NCBI RefSeq assembly: GCF_014839805.1
Contig: NC_051130.1
Coordinates: 682,001 to 746,000 of the forward strand
Direction of reading: 5' to 3'
Length of the DNA stretch: 64,000 nt
Source: Manduca sexta
Taxonomy: Eukaryota; Arthropoda; Insecta; Lepidoptera; Sphingidae
Part shown: positions 44,674-56,724 of the stretch, in pieces
How positions within the stretch are numbered: position 1 is the first letter of the stretch
How the letters are laid out: each line of letters starts with the position of its first letter
Translations under genes and position numbers: made by a program
The notes under the pieces: model-generated
What the model was told of the DNA's origin: nothing
The model's input: only the letters and a program-made list of their open reading frames with translations
Databases searched by the model: none

Positions 44674-45235
44674 AAACATGCTGCTTATATGAGGCTGTAG
44701 GGAGTTTAAAACCCACCCTTACGGTTAAATGAAATCAGGAAGTATAAAGTCCCCCTTGACGCGGAACCAACAATTCATGCAATATAATATTACTTCCATT
44801 TTCTGAAGTGCGTACCCGACGGTCTTTCTGTAATAATTTCTTTAAAATCCTGTACACACCGACGAATGACGTTGCGTATCATGCAACATCACTCTGTGAA
44901 TGTGTTTTCTTATTCTGTCTTTATTTTATGCTGGTACATTATCATAATATATAAAGTTAGTAAACAAAATATGTTACACTGTATTGAGTAGCAAAAGTAA
45001 GTAGGGAGCAGGAGGATTAAAACCCATACCTAAAAAAATAACCTCCCCAAATTAAATAGTTTTATAATAGTTGTTACAAAACAATTATAGTTGTAGGCTG
45101 TAATGACATCCTGCAGGCGGGCCAGCAATTCTGTTTTGCAGGGTTTGATCAATCAGCTCTCCTTTCTGGATACGTCTTTGTGTACAACCTCTGCGCACCG
45201 CCGTAAATATTGCTATGTGATGCTACGTGTATAGG
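44674..45235. other. Intergenic DNA
   Basis: Nothing recognised. Confidence 0.45.
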
Positions 45236-45540
45236 TCATCCGCCCTGTGGAATGGGGGCGTTTGGAGAATACCACTACGGTATCCCCTGCCTGTCGTAAA
45301 AGGCGACTAATAGGGGCCATCGGGGGGTCGTCGGCGGGCGGCTGGGGGTCGTCCGCCCTTAGTGTACGTTGTACACATCTCGCACATTGTGATGACCCCC
45401 GGGATGGACGGCAGCGTGGAAGGTAAGCCTCTTGCTGCCGTTGTCGCCGAGAGCGTCCTTCAGTTGCGCAGGGGCCTCTGAAACAAACAAAAAAAACTCC
45501 GCGAAAACAAAAAATAACAAAAAAAAAAAGATGTGTAGGT
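45236..45540 (+). repeat. Family F repeat, GC-rich
   Basis: CCGCCCTGTGGAATGGGGGC ... CCCCTGCCTGTCGTAAAAGG, as at 27835. Confidence 0.58.
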
Positions 45541-46080
45541 CATTGGCAATTAACATCTACGTGAGATGATTAAGTAGCGTTCGTAGAAGATGCGTGGTAC
45601 GTTATATACCTACGCTGGTGACTTATTGGGACCGATTCTAGCCTGAAAGATGCAACCATAGTTTTGGCAGCGGATTTCTGTATTTGTGTAGGTACACTCA
45701 GGTATTCAAACTAGATGCCACGTGGGAAGATTGAAATGGAAGTATGATAACTCTGGTAAAATCAACCCACCATGACCAGGGCAGAAGAATGATTTAAAAA
45801 GTATACGCGATGTTCATGGGTGTGTACACGCCGGAATCTATTTCAGTCACACTGTGGTTCTTATAAACGTAACAAAGAAGTTTTCGTATCCCATCCAAGA
45901 CTAATTGATTGCTCTGCCAGATTTAATTTGGGTCACGACTGCCCTCTGGTGCAAATTATGTGAGGTTGAAATAAAAATAATGTGCCAGAGTAAGTGTACT
46001 CGCTCTTAGTCAATTATACACTGATGTCAAGGTAATCGTGGAGATTTTGCGTACTAATATTTTTTTATTAACAAGTGTAA
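45541..46080. other. Intergenic DNA
   Basis: Nothing recognised. Confidence 0.45.
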
Positions 46081-46400
46081 TAATAATATTAGCCCTTTAT
46101 TGTATACAGTCCCACTGTTGGGCACGGGCCTCATCTACTACTGAGAGGGATTAGGCCTTAGTCCAGCACGCTGGCCTAGTGCGGATTGATAGACTTTACA
46201 CACCTTCGAAATTCCTATAGATAACTTCTCAGGTATGCAGCTTTTCTCACGATGTTTTCCTTTACCGTTAAAGCAAGCGACAATTCATAAAGAATACACA
46301 CATAATATTTAAAAAAGTCAGAGGTGTGTGCTTTTGGGTTTCAAACCTGCGGACATTCGTCTCGGCAGTCCGTTCCACAACCAACTAGGCTATCGCCGCT
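46081..46400 (-). mobile_element. SINE-A, more diverged copy
   Basis: Inverted tail (AATATTAGCCCTTTATTG) and inverted box A are present, with more changes than the other copies. Confidence 0.82.
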
Positions 46401-46681
46401 TATGTAGGTTACATTTAATCTGAAGGTATAGTCGCCTTTTAAGTAAAATATTATTGCTTGTATTACGATTATTTATAATATGAGAAGATATTTATGTGAG
46501 GACTTTGGAAGGTTCACTAATGTTGAAGAAACCATATGGATTATTTACGACCTACGTCTGACGTCGTCTCCAAGGACCAACCCTAGAAAAATTCTTATAG
46601 ACCCTACCTAGTTTAACCTGGCCTGAAAATCGATTTCTGGATATCCCGGCACCATCTAGGTTGAAGACGCACTAAACATCT

Positions 46682-47035
46682 AGGGTCTACTTCGAAAAAC
46701 GAACGTCGACACGTAGGTCCGAAACGAAGAAACGACGAACTTCGGATTTAACTTTACTACCAAATTACTTCGGATCCGTCACAGTTCTGTAGCTTACCTT
46801 AGTAGGATTAATTTCCCGTATATTTTTTTTTGAAGAAAGCAGTGAAACTTTATACTCTCAGATGGCTTAAAAAGGGATGGTACTTATAAGTTCTTACAAA
46901 TTCCATGTCTGAAATATTGCGATGAACCGATCGGATCCGTCGTCGAATCCGTCATTGGATCCGTAACACTTCATAGTTACAAAATGTGCGATCCGCTATC
47001 CGAATCTACGGATTTCGTTTTTCGAAATAGACCCT
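46682..47035. mobile_element. TIR-bearing MITE
   Basis: AGGGTCTACTTCGAAAAACG at 46682 pairs with CGTTTTTCGAAATAGACCCT ending at 47035 (one mismatch). Inner repeats GGATCCGT recur at about 46772, 46932 and 46955. No transposase frame. The target duplication is unclear, so the superfamily is not assigned. Confidence 0.62.
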
Positions 47036-47349
47036 CTGTAACAATATAAATAATTAACTTAATCAAAGTTTTTGTAAAGTTGTGTTAATCCGAACAGTCT
47101 TCAGACAATTCCCGAAATATTTTGATTAAACGGTAAACCAAGCAATAACTCTTGTGAATAACACTATTTAAACTTAGGAACATTAAGTACAGACGGTAGG
47201 TATATATATACTTGCAGATTTCCGTGGGGAACGTCCGGACCTCGGGCTATGGCGGCACCTCGAACTTAAAAGATAGGGAAGTGACAATTGAATTGAATTT
47301 TATATAAGATAGCATAATTGGTGTAGATCTATAAAAAAGTACATATCCG
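47036..47349. other. Intergenic DNA
   Basis: Nothing recognised. Confidence 0.45.
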
Positions 47350-47564
47350 TCTTTTGTTTGTATTATAAAACAAAGTCCCCCTTTTCTATCCGTCTGTATG
47401 TTATCGATTTTCTCAAAATCTACTGGACGGATTTTTATAAAATTTGATATGGAGATAGTTTAAGACCCTGGGAAGGTTATAGGCTACTTTCTATCTCGGC
47501 AAAATATATAGCGGGACTTTTATCCTGGAAAATTCCTGCACGCGGGCGAAGCCGCAAAAACTAG
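47350..47564 (+). mobile_element. Short non-autonomous Helitron
   Basis: TATTATAAAACAAAGTCCCC at the left, hairpin GCGGGCGAAGCCGC, CTAG before G at the right. The 5' edge is approximate. Confidence 0.75.
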
Positions 47565-47684
47565 TGTTTAATATAATGCCAAATATTGACCTTATTTAAA
47601 TTGTTCCTTATGTAAACAGCAGAATTTCGATTTAAAAATCACAGCGTGCCCTGATCCTGCATCGTGCACAATAGACCAACGATT

Positions 47685-47800
47685 TGGTGATGATTGAGTG
47701 ATTTTGATGCGGGCTGCTCAAGACCAAATGGTTGGCGCTCACGTGGGGAGGCCAACGTTCAGCAGTGGACGGCGATAGGCTGATTGATTGATTGAGTGGC
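47685..47800 (+). mobile_element. RTE-like LINE 3' end
   Basis: GGGGAGGCCAACGTTCAGCA + GTGGACGGCGATAGGCTG, followed by a TGATTGATTGATTG tail. Only the 3' end is present. Confidence 0.6.
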
Positions 47801-47921
47801 TCTGGACTGCGGTCTTCTTGAGACGAATAATTTTAAGTTTTATCCCTACGATATGTTTTTACTCAGTATCATCCGGTAAATTATGTATATTTATAATTTT
47901 CATAATAAATATTTTTTTTTA

Positions 47922-48253
47922 ACGGCGATAGCCTAGTTGGGTGTGGAACGGACTGCCAAGACGAATGTCCGCAGGTTCAAATCCCAAGGGCACACACCTC
48001 TGACTTTTCTAAAAAAAAAATCATGTGTGTATTCTTTGTGAATTTATCGTTCGCTTTAACGGTGAAGGAAAACATCGTGAGGAAACCTGCACATCTGAGA
48101 AGTTCTCTATAGGAATTTCGAAGGTGTGTGAAGTCTACCAATCCGCACTAGGCCAGCGTGGTGGACTAAGGCCTAATCCCTCTCAGTAGTAGAGGAGGCC
48201 CGTGCTCAGCAGTGGGCAAGTATATAATACGGGGCTGATATTATTATTTATTA
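47922..48253 (+). mobile_element. SINE-A, full-length
   Basis: Complete head, box A, box B and tail. TTATAATTTTCAT at 47891-47903 and 48254-48266 looks like a 13-bp target duplication, with 18 extra bases before the head. Confidence 0.85.
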
Positions 48254-48266
48254 TTATAATTTTCAT

Positions 48267-48483
48267 GTAATATTTGCCTTACTTGACGGTAGGTCGTCGA
48301 GGATAAACGCGTAATGTGTAAATGAAAAACAAAAAAAGCTGTAAGAATAACACTTCCACGAATGTTTTTTATTCTTCGTTGCGATGGGAACGCTAATCTA
48401 GTAACTGTCACGGTTAAGGTCGTAAGGTTTCATATTTTAGTATTTGTACACGTAAATAAAAATAGGAACATACTTATTTTATA
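48267..48483. other. Intergenic DNA
   Basis: Nothing recognised. Confidence 0.4.
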
Positions 48484-48760
48484 CTAGCTGACCCGACAGA
48501 CGTTGTCCCGTCTTAACTATGAATTTGCAGCGCGCATTCTGTCAATCGCTGACAGTTATATAAAGTTAATATTTTCGTTAAGTTTTCTTAAATTTTCTAA
48601 TTTTCCGCGCAATTTTTTTAATTTTTTCTTTCATAAGAACCTTCTTCTAGCAATGACAAACACAACAAAAAAAAATAGTGAAATCGGTCCAGCCGTTCAA
48701 GCGTGATGGCGCGCCCAAGGGAAATAGGGATTCATTTTTATATATATAAATATGTACATA
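48484..48760 (-). mobile_element. Helitron-like element, third family, inverted
   Basis: CTAGCTGACCCGACAGACGT at the left is the inverted 3' end. CGCGCATTCTGTCAATCGCT is shared with 34430-34450. Confidence 0.6.
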
Positions 48761-48811
48761 CATATGATGAAGATATTCTTTACATTACTTAACTACAATA
48801 CTTTATAAATA

Positions 48812-48935
48812 CTTAAATACTTTGTAATTCAAGGTGTTGGATCGTGTCTCTACTGTTTATGGGCGGTCATATCGCTTACCATCAGGCGAACGGCAAGCTC
48901 GTCTCGCCATTCAAAGCGATAAAAAAGAGACAAAT
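48812..48935 (+). repeat. Family D repeat
   Basis: TTATGGGCGGTCATATCGCT ... AACGGCAAGCTCGTCTCGCC, as in 52945-53010. Confidence 0.6.
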
Positions 48936-49937
48936 AGTATTACAATCTGAAATGTCATCATTGGCTTTTTTGCACAGTTATGCTAGATACGTAAGATTAT
49001 AGGTTTGATCCCAAGTCGGGTAATTAATTTCTGTATTGATATTAATAGTTGTTAAAATAGTGATAAATAGACAAGAATGTTCGCGGCTTCCTTAAAATTA
49101 AAGGGGTTATTGTGTACTCTATTATAGAGAGGGATTAGGACTTGTCCACCAAGCTAGCCTTTGAGAAATAAGTGGGTTCACATAAGTAGTAAGAATTTAT
49201 AATAGTTGTATTGTAAACTGTCTTTGTATGCCTTAACACCATTTTGATTCGGATTCCGGGTCGGATAATGTAATATTGTTTTTTTTGGCGAAATATCAGA
49301 CTGGAGTCTGAACTTTGTGTCCTAAATGGCAATAAATTCGTTTCTTATCATATCATGGGATAAAAACATGGCAACAAATTGATGAACTAGTTGCGTCTCT
49401 GCCTACCCCTTAGGGAATAAAAGGCGTGTGTATTTGTATTTAGTATGTATAAAGTTTTATACCAACAGTCAGAACTTGTTAACTTAACCGTGGTTCTGAG
49501 TGAAAGTAATCAGGTAAGAGTAGTAAGGTCCTAGAGGAGTCGTCGCGTGGATATTTCAGTGTCCATTCTAAATCGAACCGTATCTATTGCTCCGGATGGT
49601 TTTAATTTGCAAATGTTTCCTGATTTTTTTGTAAAGGATTTATTAAATATGTAGGGATGCGAAGATTTGAATAATACTCGTAAAATCATATTAAAGCGAG
49701 AAAGTTTGATAAAATGGGTGTTGATGGACAAAATGCTATATAAATTTGGATGAAATTAGGTTAAAAAAAGACCATATTCTGGGCTAACATTAGAGGTTTT
49801 AATCTCGAAAAAGTAGGTATACTATACTCATAGTCTGGAAAATATAATACGCAAAATTTCAGGGTCTAGCAGCGGTGCTATTATAGCCATTGATTCTAAT
49901 GATTTCTTCATAATACATATTTTTTTCTACGTGCAAT
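48936..49937. other. Intergenic DNA with a decayed SINE-B-like trace
   Basis: 49245-49330 (GATTCGGATTCCGGGTCGGA ... GACTGGAGTCTG) resembles a SINE-B body. Nothing coding. Confidence 0.4.
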
Positions 49938-50080
49938 TATCCCGGCCTGTTGGAATCAGATATACAGGCTGATTACGGAACGCGACACACGTAGGCCACT
50001 ATGGCGGGTTAACACCTTGTGTATGGTGGTCAGTATACGGGCGGATTTAAAATATATCCTACTACCAGCAAAATAAATTA
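49938..50080 (+). repeat. Family C repeat, partial
   Basis: TATCCCGGCCTGTTGGAATC ... AACACCTTGTGTATGGTGGT ... CGGGCGGAT. Confidence 0.6.
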
Positions 50081-50714
50081 AATTATTACTTTAGTAGACA
50101 TGTAAACTTCAGAGAATAAGGAACGGTTTCACAATGTTCAAATAAATATTATGCGCCAGGTAACGTATAAGAAAGGCAACGCTGAATGCACTCTTGTGTT
50201 CACAATTTATATAGTATCTTGACTTTTTTATTTGGTCGTAATATATTTCACGAATAAACTCAGACATCGTGTAACAAAGTTTAAATAAAACAAAATAAAA
50301 CAGGCTACAGAAAAACAAAAAAAAAAACGAAAAACATTGACCAAACCCTAGCACAGCTTAAACCATCATGTGGCTGTCATAAAAACAATAAAAGCACCTC
50401 GATGGCCGGACAAAAACAATATTCGACCCGGTAACGGGTTGGATCGTCCAGAAATGGCCGCGGCGGGCTATAATGACCCAACACGATGGCCCCGTTGTAG
50501 CGACAGCCCTACCGCCCATCAGCGTGACACAAATTCTAGAGTAGGACTGATTAAACATGTCTAGTTGTCGTTTATAGTTGTGTTTGTGTGTGTAATGTCA
50601 TAGTGTTGTGTAATATATTTGTTTAATTAAATTCGTGGTTTTAGTCTTATAATTTGTTAAAATTATTGCATTAAAATACAATTTTCTTAAAACTAAAAGG
50701 AATCAAATATTGTT
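50081..50714. other. Intergenic DNA with a GC-rich patch
   Basis: 50395-50530 is GC-richer than its surroundings (GGAAATGGCCGCGGCGG-like). The short frames on both strands lack a recognisable domain. Confidence 0.4.
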
Positions 50715-51026
50715 TTAAGACATAAAATTGACAAACTCTCTAGTCGGTCCTTCGTATCCGAGATCGTGGTCAGCATCAAGGTTGCATCTGGAGCGGATGA
50801 TCTGCCTCCACCGGTTTCTGTCCAGCGCGTCTCTTACAGTTGTGTAGAATTTAGTTGACGATGAGTCTTTTAATTGGTCGGTCAATCTCGTTGGTGTACG
50901 ACCGCGCAATCTTCTGCCTTCGGTGTTCCCCACCACAATCAGTTTTTCTAAATTTTTATAACCTCTGCGCACTGTGTGGCCAAAATATGAGAGAAAGCGT
51001 TGTTGGCATATGGTGGACATACACAC
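50715..51026 (-). pseudogene. C-terminal end of an RTE-type LINE protein
   Basis: The translation has the C-terminal pattern typical of RTE-like LINE polyproteins: FGHTVRRGYKNLEKLIVVG, then EGRRLRGRTPTRLTDQLK, then ALDRNRWRQIIRS. The upstream RT is absent. The ATG is only the first in the open frame. Confidence 0.65.
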
Positions 51027-51349
51027 TCTCGCCTTTAGCGGTGTAACTAGTGCACACCGTTTTCAAGCGTATTCAGTTCTATGATGTACTAGGGGAGAGA
51101 CTATCGCTATGTGTTCCAAAAATTCCAGAATCCAAGCTGATACTCTAACCCGACATTACCGAATTAGAGAATATTTTTTTGGAATTTTGTAAGATTAAAT
51201 TGTAATAAGATAGTTTCCCACATATTATGATTTTATGAATTATTTAACTAGTAACAAAAAATAATACGAAAAAGAAATTCTATTTTGAAATCAGGATCAA
51301 AGTTGATTGAAAAATAAAGCATTAATATTTGAAATATTGTTGTGAGAAA

Positions 51350-51520
51350 CAGTGGAGGCGTATCGAGCTGTCTCTATCGCACGTACGTAGTGTGATGGGA
51401 GGTGACGCTCAGTGACGTCACACTACACGTTTGCTAATACTGTTATTTGACAGCTGTTCCTTCCTCCAAATTTCAAAGTCTTATAACGTATTTATTATTA
51501 CGTGGATTTTGAAAATTCTG
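51350..51520 (+). repeat. Family H repeat
   Basis: TGACGTCACACTACACG ... TTTGACAGCTGTTCC ... CCAAATTTCAAAG ... TTATTATTACGTGGATTT, shared with 56725-56895. Confidence 0.55.
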
Positions 51521-52779
51521 ACACCATTAGAATTTGTATGATATACGGTTTTGATTACGGTAATAAAAAAATATAGCAAAATATTTTTTATTTTTATTAC
51601 TTCATTATAAATGTACAACGGAAAATAAATTAAGTAACCACATATATTATAGTATATATACTTTTGTAGATTAACCACATGTCCGCATGTCCAGACACTA
51701 GGGTTACCTCTTGCGCTGCTGCATCATAATACATTATTTTCACTTTTAGTAGATTATTTTTTTAAATATTTTCTTTATCGTGATTTTGAATTTACTATGA
51801 ACTTTTCAAATAATAAAATAACAAACAATTGTTTTATACGGTCAATTAACAACGAACACAATGATCATACTTTCACGTTCTTTTAATGGTTTAGGACTTT
51901 TTTATTTTGGATGTGAAAATATGAATTTCCTAGATAAAATTCCCATTGAGCTATCTGATTTTTTTAAATGTTTTCAATTACAATTTAACTTTTTTGAATT
52001 ATATGAATTGTTGCCCGCTGCTTGTATAAGTTTGCCTATGTGTAAGCGTTTTCTCCTACAAAAATCCCTAAATTCATAATCCATAGCGGTATCTGTATGA
52101 AGTCAGTGTATAAAACTAAAAAAACTAGAGTAAAAAAAATACGGAACCACTTTAACGGTATAAAATGAAACCTGACATGGGTTATCTGTACGACAAATTT
52201 TATTCCAGTCCCTACAACGTTACTGCGTTTACTTGTAACAAGCATCAAACATTTTTACAAACATTAACATTGAAAATATTATCACTTATCATTTATTTCA
52301 AATAATAGGTTAATATCGAATCACTCATAAAATTCATATAATATTTTCTGGATTTTTCCTTGTGGCAACCCTAGCAGCACATAAAGCGCCCGAAGCCGTG
52401 TGTTTTTACGCTCATCTCGTCCTCGAGGAATGTTATTAAGAGCCTGATGCTCTCATAGTGGCTCACTCGTACATCATTTTATACTTTATCCGTCCCCATC
52501 TTGCTTGGGGTCACTTTTACTAAGGATCTTATGAATCAAACTATAATGAAGGCTTCAAGCTAGTTAATCTTATTATAAGTTTATGTTAGTGAAGATTTTT
52601 CGATAATCGGATATTTAAGTGTTTAGATGTTTGTTAGAAGTTAATAGAAACCGTGGAATAGATTTGTGTCGACGCTACGTTGGAGTGGAATGAGCGGTTT
52701 TTTGGCGTATATACGAAGATATTTCTGGTGGTAGGTGTCTCATATGTGAGATTCATATGATACCGCAATGTCAATTTCT
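51521..52779. other. AT-rich intergenic DNA
   Basis: 52490-52510 (CCCCATCTTGCTTGGGGTCA) looks like a LINE tail word. Nothing coding. Confidence 0.4.
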
Positions 52780-53030
52780 GTCGCCAAACAGCAGTATGTA
52801 GTCACTGTTATGTTGCAGTTTGAATAACATTGTAGCCAGTGTAACTACTGGGCATAATAAGACTTAACATCTCATGTCTCAGGATGGTGAGCGCAGTGGA
52901 ATATCAAACAATGCTTTGTAATTCAAGGTGATGGATGGTGTTGCTACTGTTTATGGGCGATCGTATCGCTTACCATCAGGCGAACGGCAAGCTCGTCTCA
53001 TCATTGAAAGCGATAAAAAAATGTAAATGA
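52780..53030 (+). repeat. Family D repeat, longest copy
   Basis: ACAGCAGTATGTAGTCACTG ... CATCTCATGTCTCAGGATGG ... CATCAGGCGAACGGCAAGCT ... AAAAAAATG. Confidence 0.65.
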
Positions 53031-53699
53031 ATGTGTATGTGTGCGTGCAATACTCTTTCGTTAGATTAGTTAGTATGTGATATACTCATGTATACGGAAT
53101 ATCATTCGGAAAAGAGCTTGAAGCGGGCATAACCGACGAGAAGACAATCTCTAATAAATACTGCATGTCACTGGTACAACGCACCGACTATAAAATTGAA
53201 ATGTTCTTAGAGTGCATTTTTGCTTGAACGTTCCCATTTAACTTTACTCGGAAGAAATGCTGAATCTCGAAACTTGTTCGGGTAAGCTGACGGGGAATAA
53301 CAAGCGCTGAATATTAAAATGAACCGTAAGTTAATTCAATGAATATTCATCGTACACAGAAATGTGGGGTTAAGAAACTTTTGTAAGTATAATTATGGGC
53401 GTGTGATACTTCCACGTGTGGTTATCCTACAGTCTCATCTTTCAAGCAACTTGCAGAAAGGATTTGGTTTCGACCAACTCCAACTTTGACTGCTGTGGAT
53501 TTTTTATTGCAAGCAAACGACGAGACAAGCATGCGCTCGCGTTTTACTGAGCAGTACGACCGTCTAAGCAGTAGCAATATAAAACCTTTGAAGTCGGCAT
53601 TGACACTTCACTGCGCTCATCACTCTAACTATATTGTCTTATAATGGAGTATGCATGGTACTGCATTAAGATAGAAAATTAGAAAGCTTTTCTACGTGC
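53031..53699. other. Intergenic DNA with a decayed family D fragment
   Basis: 53505-53640 is an old inverted family D piece (AACGACGAGACAAGC). Nothing coding. Confidence 0.4.
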
Positions 53700-53892
53700 A
53701 CTACAAAGTAACCTCACTGCACCTGATGGTAAGTGGAATGGGGTCCAATAGAATGTCGACTGATGAGAGATGATTACCCTCTGCAGTCGATACAATTATG
53801 CCGGCCTGTTGGAACTGGATATACACAGGCTGATCCCGGAACGTGACACACTTTTGTGGACCACTATGGCGGGTTTTAAAATATGTGTACCT

Positions 53893-54347
53893 AAGATGTT
53901 TTTATAAATAGATACGTTGTCCGAGCTCAATACTGGCAAGACCAAAGTAAGGTAATTGCCCGACATTCACTTAGTCAACCTCCAACCACTGTCGCCGCTA
54001 GTCGGCTTACTAACTTTTGTATTTTTATAAATAAAATGCCTTCCTGTGTTTTTAGACGATGTACACATTATACTCCAACTGAGATTGAAAAAAACGTTTC
54101 ATTTCATATGTTAGTAATAGGTATACACTATTTAACTTATTTTTTAACTAATAAATGCATTTTATTCGACCGTCATGGCGACGGGGCGGTCGACGCTCGG
54201 GCTCATTCGGGCATACTCGGGCAAGCTCGGGCACACTCGGGCCGTATCGACGCGAGCCGCTAGGGCTGTGACTATAGTAAATACTGCGCTGTTTTTATGT
54301 GCTATTTATGTTAGTATATGACGCGTCTATTTGTAAAACGTCATTGA
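53893..54347 (+). mobile_element. 455-bp THAP-bearing transposon relic, P-element-like
   Basis: It interrupts family C. The flanks are TGTGTACCT (53884-53892) and TGTGTCCT (54348-54355), read as an 8-bp duplication with one indel; P elements make 8-bp duplications. Imperfect inverted ends: TTTATAAATAGATACG at 53901-53916 against the complement of 54322-54337, 13 of 16 matching. Inside is the start of a THAP domain, the N-terminal DNA-binding domain of P transposase. No catalytic (RNase H-like) part fits in 455 bp. 54198-54240 carries a short GC-rich repeat of CTCGGGC. The P assignment is inference: the ends do not match a P terminus that I can name. Confidence 0.62.
54036..54113 (+). CDS. THAP zinc-finger N-terminus (single short exon)
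   Basis: ATG 54036 opens MPSCVFRRCTHYTPTEIEKN, then VSFHML, followed by GTAATA, a possible splice donor at 54114. MPSC-x4-C and the SFH block fit the first zinc ligands and start of THAP domains (C-x2-4-C-x35-50-C-x2-H), which often end the first exon at this point. The second C-x2-H half and the AVPTIF box are not seen downstream within the element. Start choice: it is the first ATG, preceded by A-rich leader AATAAA. As it stands it would encode only a third of the domain and probably does not bind DNA alone. It is either a trapped exon or the remnant of a transposase. Confidence 0.58.
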
Positions 54348-54400
54348 TGTGTCCTGTGATCGCTATCCGGGCGAATATGAAATATATACCTATAGGGTTA

Positions 54401-54690
54401 CTTTGCGGGGGAGATATAAAAAAATATGTGTTTTTTTGGTGTCAATGATGGTAGATAGTCTTGGCTGCCGGCCCAGGGTTGGTATTATATTATGGAGTCT
54501 AGATTTTGTATGTTTCCTTGATTTAACTGCACTTAATAGTATTGCTATAGTGCCATTGATAGTCGTAGCTAAAGGGAGTACTTAAGAGTTTGTTAACCTC
54601 GTAAATTCTTAGTAGTTGGCAACGATTTCAGTTTCGTATAGTAATAGGTTCCGTATGTGTGTTGTATAGACTATTGTTCGAAAATGTAAG
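54401..54690. other. Intergenic DNA
   Basis: No domain in the overlapping 78-residue frame. Confidence 0.4.
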
Positions 54691-54694
54691 GATT

Positions 54695-55004
54695 TGTAGC
54701 GGTACAATTAGTATACATACCGCCATCTCGTCAACATCAGCGGAAGTTCGAGAAGACCTATGTGGTATTGACATAACTATTGTGATTTATCGCATAGCAA
54801 TCACGCAAGATGGCGACAGACGATCCTGGATTACACTTGCACAATTTGAGTGACGCGTTACCTATATACCACCTCCGAATAGGAACCGTCGGAGGGGCCG
54901 CAGCCGGTCAGGCGCAACATCTGCCTGACTGGGAATCTTCCCCTTCCATAGAGGAACGCAACCATCTGTTCCTCTACAGCGGGGTCTACCTTTACGCCGC
55001 TACA
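54695..55004 (+). mobile_element. Solo LTR, same family as 15562-15866
   Basis: 310 bp, TGTAGCGGTACAATTAG to GCCGCTACA, flanked by GATT on both sides (54691-54694 and 55005-55008). It is left by recombination between the two LTRs of a former element. Confidence 0.88.
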
Positions 55005-55104
55005 GATTGAAGATACATATATTACAACTTAAATATTTATCATTAGTGCAACTATCTTCGCGTACGTGATGAATAAAGCATTTTATTTATCAGCGATATG
55101 TTTA

Positions 55105-55245
55105 TCGCCGATCGACATACTTACCCTGGTCTCTCTAATCGAATATACGCAAGCTGTTTCCGGAACGCGACGCACTTACGTGGACCATTATTGCGAGGTT
55201 TACATCTTGTGTACCTACGGTGCTCGCTATCCAAGCTAACCTAAT
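55105..55245 (+). repeat. Family C repeat, partial
   Basis: CACTTACGTGGACCATTATT ... CATCTTGTGTACCTACGGTG ... CTCGCTATCC. Confidence 0.58.
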
Positions 55246-56126
55246 CCTACCACGCATAATTAATCAGGCCGTGTCTGATAATTTATGCAAAACACCATTT
55301 AAAAAGACAGGAAAGCAAAATTTGCAATCTCAATCAGGTGACGTCATACTTGTTCCAGTTATTTTAATTTTAATACCAAACCACTTTTTGGAAAAGAAAA
55401 ACTACAGGACTATTCTGGAAGTATAACATATTTTTTCGTTCAAAAAAAAAATTCCAAATCGGTGAATAAATGATTTGAGTTTTGAGGTAACAAAAATTAA
55501 AAACACGTGGAAATGATAACCTCCTTTTTTGAAGTCTGTTACAAAATACATAAAAATAAAAACGATCTGTCAAAAACGCGAAACTGTCGCGAGTGAACTT
55601 TGGGCGTAATTTTTAATTTTCCACAACGACGCCTTTTATTGCGGCGAGTCGGCTGCCCATCTTGAGTGACAAATCGACTATAAGTCCGGCCCATTTGCTG
55701 TTATAGCTGACAACGGAATTGGTGGGCCAGTTTGGGCGATCGACTGGCAACGATCCCTTTGTAAATCGTTTACTTACTAACAGCTATTTGGTATTTTTAT
55801 AACTTGATAGCAGAATGTGGGTCTGATGTTTTTTTCGGAAAGGCAAACAAGCATTTGTACCTACAAGACTTACAACGAAGAGCATTTACAGCGAACAGGT
55901 GTACTTACTGAACTATGTGCCTAGAGTCGCGGCAAATGTCCCCACGTGCATAGGCGTGTATTCGATGTGGCGACCGAACGCAGAAGAATAACCACGTGGG
56001 GTTAATGTGTTCGCTTAATAAAGACTATTTTATTTTAATGTATGTCAATTCATGATATTGGCTATGTGGAGGCCAAACTCTACAATAGGGTAGTTTCCTA
56101 TGTTTTATTTAGTTTATTATTTTATA
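55246..56126. other. Intergenic DNA
   Basis: No gene recognised. Confidence 0.4.
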
Positions 56127-56530
56127 CTAGCTTCCGCCCGCAGCTTCGCCCGCGTGGATTTCGGACTTCAAAAATGGAGGAGGTGCTCAATTTGTCGGGA
56201 TGTTTTTTTAATGTATGGTGGTATGCAGGTGGTCCGATTGTCCGGTCAGGGTCTGATGATGGGATCCTGGTGAAATCGAAGGAACTTTTAACCATTAAGG
56301 TTGCACACGCGACGGAAGCTTAAAAAATGGAGTAACTTCTCCCGTTTTCCCAACATTTCCCTTCACTGCTCTGCTCCTATTAATTGTAGCGTGATGAAAA
56401 GTATACTATAACCAGCTCAGGATTATGAAAAATAATTGTACCAAGTTTCGTTAAAATCCGTCGAGTAGTTTTTGTTTCTATAACGGTTATACAGACAGGC
56501 AGACAAAAATTTTACTAATTGCATTTTTGG
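56127..56530 (-). mobile_element. Helitron, inverted
   Basis: CTAGCTTCCGCCCGCAGCTT at the left is the inverted 3' end with hairpin bases. Inside is CCAAGTTTCGTTAAAATCCG + TCGAGTAGTTTTTG. The 5' end is approximate. The plus-strand 93-residue frame here is incidental. Confidence 0.65.
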
Positions 56531-56724
56531 CATCAGTATCGATCCCTAATCACCCCCTGATAGTTATTTTGGAAATATATTTCATGTACAGAATTGACCT
56601 CTCTACAGATATATTATAAGTATAGAGTATAGATAACAGAAAATTTAATGAAAAAATAATTCTTCTGTGAAATCAGCATCAAAATTAGTTGAAAAATAAG
56701 CAATTATTCATATTTTAAATATTG

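Larger units (their letters stand above)
53700..54400 (+). repeat. Family C repeat, split by the THAP-bearing element
   Basis: 53700-53892 runs from CACTGCACCTGATGGTAAGT to TATGTGTACCT. 54348-54400 resumes with TGTGTCCTGTGATCGCTATC and CGGGCGAATATG. Other copies are continuous across this point. Confidence 0.78.

Noticed and set aside
54810..55010. 66-residue frame resembling the one at 15699-15884
   Set aside because: Both lie in copies of the same LTR; similarity reflects the LTR.
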